Assembly: GCF_021147775.1 (NCBI RefSeq)
Contig: NZ_JAGTPK010000025.1
Span: 1-64,000 of the forward strand
Source of the DNA: Pseudomonas californiensis
Lineage (GTDB): Bacteria > Pseudomonadota > Gammaproteobacteria > Pseudomonadales > Pseudomonadaceae
Length of the DNA: 64,000 bases
Direction of reading: 5' to 3'
This document shows, piece by piece, positions 35,736 through 43,803 of this stretch (positions within the stretch are counted from its first letter, which is position 1; each line of letters begins with the position of its first letter). A program made the position numbers and the translations under genes. The notes beneath the pieces were generated by a model. It was not told the DNA's origin. It made no database searches and was given only the letters and a program-made list of their open reading frames with translations.

Positions 35736-36337
35736 GCACACCCTACATTCTGGTTCTGTATTACAGCCGCAACGGCTCCACCAGCGAAATGGCCCGCCAG
35801 ATTGCGCGCGGCATCGAGTTGGGCGGCATGGAGGCGCGACTGCGCACTGTCCCGGCCATTTCTGCCGACTGCGAGGCGACTGCGCCGAGCATTCCGGAAA
35901 ACGGCGCGCTGTACGCAAGCCTTGATGACCTCAAGCACTGCTCGGGCCTTGCGCTGGGCAGCCCGACGCGCTTCGGCAACATGGCCGCGCCGCTGAAGTA
36001 CTTTCTGGACGGCACCAGCAACCTGTGGCTGACCGGCGCGCTGGTCGGTAAACCAGCCAGCGTGTTCACCTCCACCGCGAGTCTGCACGGCGGCCAGGAA
36101 ACCACGTTGATGTCCATGCTGCTGCCATTGCTGCACCACGGCATGCTGGTCATGGGCCTGCCTTACAGCGAGTCTGCCTTGCTGGAAACCACGGGCGGCG
36201 GTACGCCCTACGGCGCCAGCCACCACGCCGGGGCTGACGGCAAGCGGCCGCTGGATCGCCATGAAACCGACCTGTGCCGCGCACTGGGCCAGCGTTTGGC
36301 GAAGACCGCGCTGCAACTCGACACCCCACACAACTGA
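35732..36337 (+). CDS. wrbA: NAD(P)H:quinone oxidoreductase WrbA
   Basis: WrbA, 201 residues, a flavodoxin-like FMN protein that reduces quinones by two electrons. The FMN phosphate loop is YYSRNGSTSEMA at residues 10-21; GSPTRFGNMAAPLKYFLDGT is the family signature; FTSTASLHGGQETT follows. It starts with GTG at 35732, in a GTGA overlap with arsC, as in other pseudomonads. Confidence 0.93.
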   Translation: MSTPYILVLYYSRNGSTSEMARQIARGIELGGMEARLRTVPAISADCEATAPSIPENGALYASLDDLKHCSGLALGSPTRFGNMAAPLKYFLDGTSNLWLTGALVGKPASVFTSTASLHGGQETTLMSMLLPLLHHGMLVMGLPYSESALLETTGGGTPYGASHHAGADGKRPLDRHETDLCRALGQRLAKTALQLDTPHN

Positions 36338-36356
36338 GTCGCCCCACACACCCCGC

Positions 36357-36425
36357 CAGCCAGGGAAAGGCTGGCTTCAAGGTATTGTGGCAAACAGCCT
36401 TCGTGAGCAAGCGGCGCACTCCCAG
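36357..36425. repeat. Hairpin plus REP-like half element
   Basis: CCAGCC-AGGGAAA-GGCTGG (36357-36375) forms a hairpin after wrbA. It is followed by CCTTCGTGAGCAAGCGG and CACTCCCAG (36398-36425), related to the REP arm at 15633. The rest of the spacer up to 36513 holds no clear gene. Confidence 0.4.
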
Positions 36426-36513
36426 TGCTGCATGTCTCAGAAACACGCTGCAAACTTGCCGAGCCTGCGAAGGTCTGAGCCCTGGACCTGCTTTATCTTT
36501 CTTTGGAGAACCG

Positions 36514-37185
36514 ATGCAAGACTACAAATGGCTGAATGAGTATTGCCTGAATCGTTTCGGCTCTGCCAAAGCTCTGGAAGCCCATCTGCCAACCCCCAAA
36601 ACTCCCAGGCAATTGCAAGCCATCAGTGCCGACCGTTACCTGTCGACCATGGCATTAAGGGTCTTCCGCGCTGGCCTCAAGCACAGCCTGGTGGACTCGA
36701 AATGGCCAGCGTTCGAGGAAGTGTTTTTTCGCTTCGATCCTGAAAAGGTCGTGCTCATGGGCGCCGACCACCTGGAACGCCTGATGCAGGATGCCCGGAT
36801 CATTCGGCATTTGGGCAAGCTCAAAAGCGTACCGCGCAACGCCCAGTTGATTCTCGACATCGAACAGGAACACGGCAGTTTCGGCCAGTTCATTGCGCAG
36901 TGGCCGGTCGATAACATCACCGGGCTGTGGCAGTACCTGGCCAAGCACGGCAACCAGATGGGCGGGCTGTCCTCGCCGCGCTTTCTGCGCATGGTCGGTA
37001 AAGACACGTTCATCCCGACCTGGGACGTGGTAGCCGCACTCAACGCTCAGGACATCGTCGACAAGGTGCCGACCAGCAAGCGCGATCAAGCCATCGTTCA
37101 GGACGTGTTCAATCAGTGGCAGGCTGAAAGCGGCCGGCCGATGTGCCAGCTTTCAGCCATGCTGGCCTTCACGGTCAACCACTGA
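36514..37185 (+). CDS. DNA-3-methyladenine glycosylase I-like protein
   Basis: A 223-residue helical protein resembling the Tag (3-methyladenine glycosylase I) family used in base excision repair; the C-terminal half has GLSSPRFLRMVGKDTFIPTWDVVAAL. The usual Tag zinc-binding Cys/His set is not obvious, so enzyme activity is uncertain. GGAG lies seven bases before the ATG at 36514; the frame upstream is not protein-like. Convergent with ttcA, whose stop is seven bases away. Confidence 0.65.
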   Translation: MQDYKWLNEYCLNRFGSAKALEAHLPTPKTPRQLQAISADRYLSTMALRVFRAGLKHSLVDSKWPAFEEVFFRFDPEKVVLMGADHLERLMQDARIIRHLGKLKSVPRNAQLILDIEQEHGSFGQFIAQWPVDNITGLWQYLAKHGNQMGGLSSPRFLRMVGKDTFIPTWDVVAALNAQDIVDKVPTSKRDQAIVQDVFNQWQAESGRPMCQLSAMLAFTVNH

Positions 37186-37191
37186 TCCGGG

Positions 37192-38016
37192 TCAGAGATT
37201 GACCACATTGACGAACCGCGAGGCAGCGGTTTCGTCGATGCGCAGGTTGGTGAAGTCAAACAGGTTGCGGTCGGCCAATTGCGAGGGCTGCACGTTCTGC
37301 AAGGCTCGGAAGATGCTTTCGGTGCGCCCCGGCGTCTTGCGCTCCCAGTCCACCAGCATGTCCTTGACCACCTGACGCTGGAGGTTTTCCTGCGAGCCGC
37401 ACAGGTTGCACGGGATGATCGGAAAATTCTTGAAATCCGAATAGGCCTGGATGTCCTTCTCGTGACAGTAAGCCAACGGACGGATCACCACGTTACGGCC
37501 GTCGTCGGCGCGCAGCTTGGGCGGCATGGCCTTCAGCGAACCGTTGAAGAACATGTTGAGAAAGAACGTCTCGACGATATCGTCGCGATGATGCCCTAGG
37601 GCCATTTTGGTCGCCCCGATCTCGTCGGCAAAGGTATACAAAGTGCCACGCCGCAAGCGTGAACACAGCGAACAGGTGGTTTTGCCCTCCGGAATCAGCT
37701 CCTTGACCACCGAGTAGGTGTCTTTTTCGACGATGTGGTACTCGACGCCCAGCTCTTCAAGGTACGCAGGCAGCACATGCTCGGGAAAGCCGGGCTGCTT
37801 CTGGTCCATATTCACCGCCACTATGTCGAACTTGATGGGCGCGACTTTCTGGAAGTGCATCAGCACGTCGAGCATGGTGTAGCTGTCCTTGCCACCGGAC
37901 AGGCAGACCATGACCTTGTCACCGTCCTCAATCATGTTGAAGTCGGCCACCGCTTCGCCGGCCAGCCGACGCAGGCGTTTCTGCAGTTTGTTCTGATTGA
38001 CTGAAAGGGTGCCCAT
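37192..38016 (-). CDS. ttcA: tRNA 2-thiocytidine(32) synthetase TtcA
   Basis: TtcA, 274 residues, an ATP- and iron-sulfur-dependent enzyme that thiolates C32 of certain tRNAs. The PP-loop is VCLSGGKDSYT (about residues 37-47), and the cluster-binding pairs are CSLC and CNLCGSQ. GHHRDDIVETFFLNMFFNG is the family hallmark. The ATG at 38016 (MGTLSVNQNKLQKRLRR) is the usual start. Confidence 0.95.
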   Translation of the reverse strand: MGTLSVNQNKLQKRLRRLAGEAVADFNMIEDGDKVMVCLSGGKDSYTMLDVLMHFQKVAPIKFDIVAVNMDQKQPGFPEHVLPAYLEELGVEYHIVEKDTYSVVKELIPEGKTTCSLCSRLRRGTLYTFADEIGATKMALGHHRDDIVETFFLNMFFNGSLKAMPPKLRADDGRNVVIRPLAYCHEKDIQAYSDFKNFPIIPCNLCGSQENLQRQVVKDMLVDWERKTPGRTESIFRALQNVQPSQLADRNLFDFTNLRIDETAASRFVNVVNL

Positions 38017-38149
38017 GTACTGAAGGTATCCGATGGCGTGACAGTGATAAAAGGCGGCCATTTTACGCAAAACCGTGGCCGGATAAAACATCGCAAGTGA
38101 CTGCGGACCGACAGTCCTGAGCGCTATTAACAGAGATACTCAAATTACC

Positions 38150-38207
38150 AAACGCTCTAAGCCTGAGCGTTTGCGGCCGGCTACGCCTCTATAATGCTTG
38201 TAGAGGC
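38150..38207 (+). promoter_or_regulatory. Promoter with two inverted repeats upstream of the Yip1-family gene
   Basis: TATAAT at 38190-38195 is a perfect -10. The perfect inverted repeat AAACGCTC-N7-GAGCGTTT (38150-38172) covers the -35 area, and GCCTCTA-N9-TAGAGGC (38185-38207) covers the -10. Either could be an operator. The promoter lies 75 bases upstream of the ATG at 38270. Confidence 0.5.
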
Positions 38208-38269
38208 CGCTGCACAGGGATCACAAAGCTTGAACGGCGAGCGGCATCCACACGATGAGGAGTAAGCAC

Positions 38270-38869
38270 ATGATCCATCACGTCTGGGGACTGTTCACGC
38301 ACCCCGATCGGGAGTGGAAACAGATCCGTGGCGAGGAAGAAACCATTGGCCACATGTACCTCACCCACACCTTGATCCTGGCCGCGATACCTGTGGTGTC
38401 TGCCTATATCGGCATGACGCAGATCGGCTGGACCATCGGCGAGCGTCCACCGGTCATGCTCACGCATGGCAGTGCCGTCTGGATGGCGCTGATGTCATAT
38501 CTGTCGATGCTCGGCGGCGTGGCGGTGATGGGCAGTTTCATTCACTGGATGGCACGCACTTACGACGCTACCCCTTCCCTTGCGCAGTGCATCGCGTTTG
38601 CCACCTACACCGCCACGCCACTATTCTTTGGCGGGCTTGCAGCCCTTTATCCGCATCTGTGGGTGGGAATGCTGGTCGGCGCTGCCGCCATCAGCTACAC
38701 CGTCTACCTGCTGTACGTGGGACTGCCGACATTCATGAACACCGCCAACGACGAAAGCTTCATGTTCTCAAGCTCCGTACTTGCGGTAGGGCTGGTCGTA
38801 CTGGTGACGATCATGGCCTTCACGGTGGTGCTGTGGGGAATTGGCATCGGGCCGCAATTCGTTCAGTGA
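38270..38869 (+). CDS. Yip1-family integral membrane protein
   Basis: A 199-residue inner membrane protein with about five hydrophobic spans and the Yip1-type opening FTHPDREWKQIRGEEETI. The family in bacteria has no firm role. AGGAG lies eight bases before the ATG at 38270; an ATG five codons earlier overlaps that ribosome site. Monocistronic, behind a strong -10 element. Confidence 0.83.
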   Translation: MIHHVWGLFTHPDREWKQIRGEEETIGHMYLTHTLILAAIPVVSAYIGMTQIGWTIGERPPVMLTHGSAVWMALMSYLSMLGGVAVMGSFIHWMARTYDATPSLAQCIAFATYTATPLFFGGLAALYPHLWVGMLVGAAAISYTVYLLYVGLPTFMNTANDESFMFSSSVLAVGLVVLVTIMAFTVVLWGIGIGPQFVQ

Positions 38870-39022
38870 TTGAATCCAGGCGGGCTTGCTCCAGGTCCGC
38901 CGTCACAGACACGTCAGCGCGTGATCGCTATGGCCGCGCTACCAGGACGACCATCTGGCAGATGGCATTTTCAGCCAGCCCTCACATTACGGCATACTGC
39001 GCTCACTGGAGAGCCACACAGC

Positions 39023-39517
39023 ATGCCCGAGCAACTCAATTCCCGCGTCGAAACCTGTTACCAACAAGCCGAAGCCTTTTTCAAACGCACCTTCAAACGC
39101 CCGGTTGTCAGCTTCAAGCTGCGCGGTCAGAAGGCTGGCGTCGCGCATCTGCATGAAAACCTGCTGCGCTTCAACCCTCAGCTGTATCGCGAAAACGCCG
39201 AAGACTTCCTTCGCCAGACTGTGCCGCACGAAGTCGCGCACCTGGTTGCCCACCAACTGTTCGGCGGCAGCATCCAGCCACACGGTGAAGAATGGCAGTT
39301 GATCATGCGCGGCGTGTACGAGCTGCCGCCCAACCGCTGCCACACCTATGACGTCAAACGCCGCAGCGTGACCCGCTATATCTACCGCTGCCCGTGCGCC
39401 GACAGCGACTTCCCCTTTACCGCGCAACGTCACAGTCTGGTCAACAAGGGGCGCCGTTACCTGTGCCGACGCTGCCGCCAGACCCTGGTGTTCAGCGGCG
39501 AGACGCGCACCGAATAG
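39023..39517 (+). CDS. sprT: SprT-family zinc metalloprotease-like protein
   Basis: A 164-residue SprT protein. The metal-binding motif HEVAHLVAHQLFG (HExxH) lies near residue 71, and a C-terminal zinc ribbon is formed by CPCADSDF and CRRCRQ. Related eukaryotic Spartan proteins degrade DNA-protein crosslinks; the bacterial role is not settled. GAG precedes the ATG at 39023, and the frame before it has no family similarity. A terminator follows. Confidence 0.85.
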   Translation: MPEQLNSRVETCYQQAEAFFKRTFKRPVVSFKLRGQKAGVAHLHENLLRFNPQLYRENAEDFLRQTVPHEVAHLVAHQLFGGSIQPHGEEWQLIMRGVYELPPNRCHTYDVKRRSVTRYIYRCPCADSDFPFTAQRHSLVNKGRRYLCRRCRQTLVFSGETRTE

Positions 39518-39560
39518 CCCACCTGAGCTGATCCGGAGCGCTGTGACGAAACGCAGGCAT

Positions 39561-39590
39561 AAAAAAACCCATCCGAAGATGGGTTTTTTC
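39561..39590. terminator. Bidirectional Rho-independent terminator
   Basis: AAAAAACCCATC pairs perfectly with GATGGGTTTTTT around CGAA, between the converging sprT and dctA genes. Confidence 0.92.
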
Positions 39591-39605
39591 ATGGCCTGAT
39601 GTTTA

Positions 39606-40949
39606 TCAGACAGTTTTGCCAGCGTTCACTGGAGCCGGGCCTTCAGCGACACCGAGGTCGTCTTCAGGACGGGTTTCAATGATCGCGCTACCGCCGGAAG
39701 CCAGTTCCGATTGCAGTTTGTCGGTGTCCAGCTCGCCAACCCACTTGGCAACCACAACCGTTGCAACAGCGTTACCGACCAGGTTGGTCAGGGCGCGGGC
39801 TTCGGACATGAAGCGGTCGATACCCAGAATCAGCGCCAGACCGGCAACCGGCAGATGGCCTACAGCCGACAGGGTCGCAGCCAGAACGATGAAGCCGCTA
39901 CCGGTTACGCCAGCAGCACCCTTGGACGACAGCAGCAGCACCAGCAGCAACGTGATCTGGTGAGTGATGTCCATGTGGGTGTTGGTCGCCTGAGCGATGA
40001 ACACGGCCGCCATGGTCAGGTAGATCGAGGTACCGTCCAGGTTGAACGAGTAGCCAGTCGGGATTACCAGACCTACAACAGACTTCTGGGCACCCAGACG
40101 CTCCATCTTGATCAGCATGCGTGGCAGAGCGGACTCGGATGAGGAAGTACCCAGCACGATCAACAGCTCTTCACGGATGTAGCGAACCAGCTTGAAGACG
40201 CTGAAACCGTGAGCGCGGCAGATTGCGCCCAGCACCAGCACCACGAACAGCACGCAGGTGATGTAGAAGCAGATCATCAACTGACCCAACTGCACCAGCG
40301 AGCTTACGCCGTAGGCACCGATGGTGAAGGCCATGGCACCGAACGCACCGACTGGCGCCAGCTTCATGATCATGTTGATGATGTTGAACATCACGTGAGC
40401 GAAGCGATCGATGAAGTCCAGAACCGGCTTGCCGTAGGCACCCAGGCGATGCAGGGCGAAGCCGAAGATCACCGAGAACATCAGGACCTGCAGGATATCG
40501 CCGTTGGCAAACGCGCCGACGATGGTGTTCGGGATCACGTTAAGGATAAAGCCGACGATGCTCTGGTCTTTACCGGCCGTGACGTAAGCCGCGATCTTGG
40601 AAGCATCGAGCGTGCTGACGTCGATGTTCATGCCGGCACCCGGCTGAACAACGTTGACCACGATCAAACCAATCAGCAGGGCGATGGTCGAAACAATTTC
40701 AAAGTACAGCAGCGCATAGCCACCAGTCTTGCCGACCGATTTCATGTTCTGCATGCCGGCGATACCGCTGACAACGGTGCAGAAAATGATCGGGGCGATG
40801 ACCATCTTGATCAGCTTGATGAACCCATCACCCAGCGGCTTCAGAGCCTTGCCGGTTTCAGGATAAAAGTGGCCGATCAGGATACCGATAACAATCGCTA
40901 CGATGACCTGGAAATAGAGGGATTTGTAGATGGGCTGACGAGTCGTCAT
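39606..40949 (-). CDS. dctA: C4-dicarboxylate:proton symporter DctA
   Basis: DctA, 447 residues, imports succinate, fumarate and malate with protons (DAACS family). Family motifs are the serine-rich SSSESALPRM loop and the GYSFNLDGTSIY segment, with about eight spans and re-entrant loops. The ATG at 40949 (MTTRQPIYKSLYFQV) is the usual start. A sigma-54 promoter lies 130 bases upstream, with two paired palindromes further up, as expected for DctD control. A hairpin with a GGAGGG arm lies in the leader. Confidence 0.95.
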   Translation of the reverse strand: MTTRQPIYKSLYFQVIVAIVIGILIGHFYPETGKALKPLGDGFIKLIKMVIAPIIFCTVVSGIAGMQNMKSVGKTGGYALLYFEIVSTIALLIGLIVVNVVQPGAGMNIDVSTLDASKIAAYVTAGKDQSIVGFILNVIPNTIVGAFANGDILQVLMFSVIFGFALHRLGAYGKPVLDFIDRFAHVMFNIINMIMKLAPVGAFGAMAFTIGAYGVSSLVQLGQLMICFYITCVLFVVLVLGAICRAHGFSVFKLVRYIREELLIVLGTSSSESALPRMLIKMERLGAQKSVVGLVIPTGYSFNLDGTSIYLTMAAVFIAQATNTHMDITHQITLLLVLLLSSKGAAGVTGSGFIVLAATLSAVGHLPVAGLALILGIDRFMSEARALTNLVGNAVATVVVAKWVGELDTDKLQSELASGGSAIIETRPEDDLGVAEGPAPVNAGKTV

Positions 40950-41014
40950 TGCAGTTATCCTCAAGGGCTTCGTCGGCATCTTCACCGGATGCACGCGAGC
41001 CTATAAAGCGCTAA

Positions 41015-41032
41015 CCCTCCTGCATTGGAGGG
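41015..41032 (-). other. Leader hairpin in the dctA transcript
   Basis: In the RNA, CCCUCC pairs with GGAGGG around a six-base loop, between the sigma-54 promoter and the start codon. It is 66 bases before the ATG, so it does not hide the dctA ribosome site directly. Confidence 0.35.
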
Positions 41033-41078
41033 ATTTGTTTTGTCGAGCTGCTCAAGGCAGACATCTACCGGTGTTTTA

Positions 41079-41093
41079 GCAATAGGCGTGCCA
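41079..41093 (-). promoter_or_regulatory. Sigma-54 (RpoN) promoter of dctA
   Basis: The minus strand reads TGGCAC-GCCTA-TTGC (41093-41079), an exact match to the -24/-12 consensus with the required spacing. Transcription would start near 41067. In Pseudomonas dctA is known to depend on RpoN and DctB/DctD. Confidence 0.88.
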
Positions 41094-41170
41094 TGGAGGC
41101 AAAGCGATATCAATGCCACGGTCTACAAGGCCCGTACGGGTAACAGTAGACCCAACCGGCCTGATCGGGT

Positions 41171-41225
41171 GGCGGTTTTCCGCCGTATTCAACGAAAAAC
41201 GAGGTGACAGTGGCGGGTATCCGCC
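41171..41225 (-). promoter_or_regulatory. Paired palindromes, candidate DctD upstream activator sites
   Basis: GGCGGTTTTCCGCC (41171-41184) and GGCGGGTATCCGCC (41212-41225) share GTGGCGG...TCCGCC and are centred 41 bp (about four helical turns) apart, 90-135 bp upstream of the sigma-54 promoter. This is the layout of enhancer-binding protein sites. The rest of 40950-41575 shows no convincing gene. Confidence 0.6.
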
Positions 41226-41575
41226 TTGTGAGCAGACATGCAAGCTCAGCGCGGCTGCGAGACTTCTTATAAAACCATTTCGGACACAGAGCACTACCCC
41301 GCTGCTCGCAACCTCCGCAAATATTTGCAACACTGCCAGCACATGCCTCGGTCGATAAGGATTGTTTACCGCCATGCCCGACAGCACCCACTGATTCAAA
41401 ACCTGCCCGCGTTCATTTATGCAGAGCGACCCGCCAATCTGCGCACAGTAAAAGAGGTCTGCTCAGCGCAACGCGCGGACACCAACTTCGTGAAGCAGGC
41501 ACAAAGCGTTCGCCAACTCAGCTGCTCGCGCACGATCCCATCCCTTGTTCTCCAGAGCTTCATTTTCGGCCACCA

Positions 41576-42589
41576 ATGACCAAACCCATAACGCTCCAGG
41601 ATGTTGCCAACCGTGCCGGCCTTTCCAAGGCTGCGGTGTCGCGCTATCTGAATAACAGCATCAGCCTGCCCGCCGAAACTGCCCAACGGATCGACAAGGC
41701 ACTCAAGGATCTGGACTACCGTGGCAACAGTCTGGCGCGACGCTTGAGCAAGGGCGGCAGTGAAACCATTGGTTTGGTGTTGCCCGACATCGCCAACCCG
41801 TTTTTTGCAGAGTTGGCAGATGCCGCTGAAGAAGAAGCCTCCGCCAACGGTTACAACCTGGTGCTGTGCGTGACGCGCAATCTGCTGGCGCGCGAAAGCA
41901 CCTTCGTTCGCTGGCTGGACTCGCGCAGCGTCGACGGCCTGCTGCTGGTCAGCAACCGTCCGGACGACGGCACGCTGGCCGATCAGTTGGCCAGCTATCG
42001 CAATATCATCCTGCTGGATGAAGATGTGCCCGGCACCTCTCAACCTAAAGTGTTTGCAGACAACCATCAGGGTGGGCGCATGGCGACGGATTATCTGATC
42101 CGCCACGGCCATCGGCGCATTGCCCATGTGTCCGGGCCACCTGCGTTGATGAGTGTGCGCGAGCGCTATGCCGGTTACCGCGAGGCATTGGCCCTGGCCG
42201 ACATCGCAGAAACGCCCGAGTACCTGTGCTTCGGGGATTACAGTCGGGACTACGGCCGCATCGCAACGGCGCAACTGCTCGCCCTGCCTGATCCACCGCA
42301 CGCCATTTTCGCCGCCAGTGATTTTATCGCGCTTGGCGTATTGGATACGTTGCGTGAACACAACATCAGCGTGCCGGGCGGCATGTCACTGGTGGGGTTC
42401 GATGACGCCGTGTACGCCAGCCTGCTGACCCCGCCGTTGTGCACCATCAGGCAGTCATCACGGGAACTGGGCCGCCGTGGCGTGGCTTTACTGTTGCAAC
42501 GGATGACCGGCGGCGACAATGGTACCGACGTGGAGCGTGTACCGGTGGAGCTGATTTGCCGGGGAACAGTAGCTACGCGACGCGATTGA
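41576..42589 (+). CDS. LacI-family transcriptional regulator
   Basis: A 337-residue LacI/GalR regulator. The helix-turn-helix ITLQDVANRAGLSKAAVSRYLNN is at residues 5-27, with the hinge helix near SLARRLSKGG, then a periplasmic-binding-protein-like effector domain (IGLVLPDIANPFFAEL). The CytR/RbsR-like layout suggests a sugar or nucleoside inducer. The ATG at 41576 is at the family-typical place, with no strong ribosome site. It is followed by an ABC importer operon with a perfect LacI-type operator, so it is probably the local repressor. Confidence 0.88.
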   Translation: MTKPITLQDVANRAGLSKAAVSRYLNNSISLPAETAQRIDKALKDLDYRGNSLARRLSKGGSETIGLVLPDIANPFFAELADAAEEEASANGYNLVLCVTRNLLARESTFVRWLDSRSVDGLLLVSNRPDDGTLADQLASYRNIILLDEDVPGTSQPKVFADNHQGGRMATDYLIRHGHRRIAHVSGPPALMSVRERYAGYREALALADIAETPEYLCFGDYSRDYGRIATAQLLALPDPPHAIFAASDFIALGVLDTLREHNISVPGGMSLVGFDDAVYASLLTPPLCTIRQSSRELGRRGVALLLQRMTGGDNGTDVERVPVELICRGTVATRRD

Positions 42590-42755
42590 TCCTGGGGCAT
42601 CAGGTAACACCCGCGCCTTGATGCGGTGCACCGTCACTGGAACGCCGATCGGCCTTGTTCTGCCGGAAATGACCGCAGGCCAAGGCCCGCTTGGGCTTTC
42701 ACGGATATCGCTGCGTCTGGCACACATTCTGCTATAAACATTTTGCGAAAACTGA

Positions 42756-42780
42756 GGGCAAATACTGTTTGCCCTTTTTT
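42756..42780 (+). terminator. Rho-independent terminator of the lacI-type gene (or attenuator)
   Basis: GGGCAAA pairs with TTTGCCC and is followed by TTTTTT. Since TATAAA lies upstream at 42733, it could also act as an attenuator for the ABC operon. Confidence 0.7.
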
Positions 42781-42791
42781 GAAACCCTTTA

Positions 42792-42805
42792 GTAAACCGG
42801 TTTAC
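42792..42805 (+). promoter_or_regulatory. Palindromic LacI-type operator
   Basis: GTAAACCGGTTTAC is a perfect palindrome with the central CG of LacI-family operators. It lies 44 bases before the binding-protein gene. TTGAAA at 42779 is a possible -35, so a bound repressor would block the promoter. A further imperfect hairpin (42810-42833) lies just before the ribosome site. Confidence 0.75.
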
Positions 42806-42848
42806 CGATCCGTTTTCTGAATCAGAAAAACGGACGAGGAGGATGGCA

Positions 42849-43793
42849 ATGCTGCGCTCAAGCACGCGTCTCACCCTGACCCTGGGCATTGTCCTGGCTC
42901 TGGCGTTCTCACCCATCACCCAGGCGCAGAATGGCAAACGCCTGGCGTTGGTCCAGGTCAATCAGCAAGCGCTGTATTTCACCCAGATCACCCAGGGTGC
43001 TCAAGCCGCAGCAAAGGCCGCCGGAGCGGAGCTGGTGGTGTTCAACGCCAACGACAACCCGTCCGCCCAGAACGACGCCATCGAGGCTTACATCCAGGAC
43101 AAATTCGACGCGATTCTGGTGTGCGCCATTGACGTCAACGGCATCAAGCCCGCCGTCACGGCCGCCAAGCAGGCAGGCATACCTGTGGTGGCCATCGATG
43201 CCGTGATCAACGGCGATAACGCCGTGCAGGTCGGGGTCGACAACCGCGAAGCAGCGCGCCAGATCGGTCAGTACACCGGCGAATACATCAACCGCGAACT
43301 TGCAGGCAAAGCCAGTGTTGGCGTGGTCGGCGCCCTCGGCTCTTATGTGCAGAATCTGCGTCTGGACGGGTTCCGTGAGGGGCTGGCGAAAACCGCAAGC
43401 CAGGCGAAGATCGTCAATACCGTCGACGGCAACAACGTGCAGGACACCGCTCAGGCCGCTGCTGAAAACCTGCTGACCGCCAACCCAGAGCTGCAAATCA
43501 TCTACGCCACCGGCGAGCCCGCCTTGATCGGCTCGGTGGCCGCGAGCGTGTCGCAAGGTGCCGGTGAACGGGTTCGGATCTTCGGCTGGGACCTGTCTTC
43601 CCAAGCGGTGCAAGGGCTGGATGACGGCTCGGTCGCCGTGGTAGTGCAGCAGAACACTCAGGGCATGGGCAAGACAGCCGTGGAGTCGGCATTGGCGCTG
43701 CTGGCCGGAAAAACCGTGGCACGCGAGCAGAGCATCCCGATCACCCTGGTGACCAAAGCCAATCTCGACGCTTATCGCGCCGAATTCAAATAA
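42849..43793 (+). CDS. Sugar-type ABC transporter substrate-binding protein
   Basis: A 314-residue periplasmic binding protein of the ribose/autoinducer-2 class (Peripla_BP_4). The signal peptide ends SPITQAQ, followed by KRLALVQVNQQALYFTQITQGAQAAA; later IPVVAIDAVI and GWDLSSQAV are typical of the fold. The ligand is unknown. GAGGAGG six bases upstream favours the ATG at 42849 over the ATG two codons earlier. First gene of the operon, behind the palindromic operator. Confidence 0.88.
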   Translation: MLRSSTRLTLTLGIVLALAFSPITQAQNGKRLALVQVNQQALYFTQITQGAQAAAKAAGAELVVFNANDNPSAQNDAIEAYIQDKFDAILVCAIDVNGIKPAVTAAKQAGIPVVAIDAVINGDNAVQVGVDNREAARQIGQYTGEYINRELAGKASVGVVGALGSYVQNLRLDGFREGLAKTASQAKIVNTVDGNNVQDTAQAAAENLLTANPELQIIYATGEPALIGSVAASVSQGAGERVRIFGWDLSSQAVQGLDDGSVAVVVQQNTQGMGKTAVESALALLAGKTVAREQSIPITLVTKANLDAYRAEFK

Positions 43794-43803
43794 GGGGCTC
43801 ACT

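Noticed and set aside
41238..41579. 113-codon plus-strand frame upstream of the LacI-family gene
   Set aside because: Poor ribosome site, basic low-information translation, and it covers the dctA upstream regulatory region.
41417..42361. Minus-strand open frame of 314 codons
   Set aside because: Antisense to the LacI-family gene, whose helix-turn-helix and effector domain are clear.
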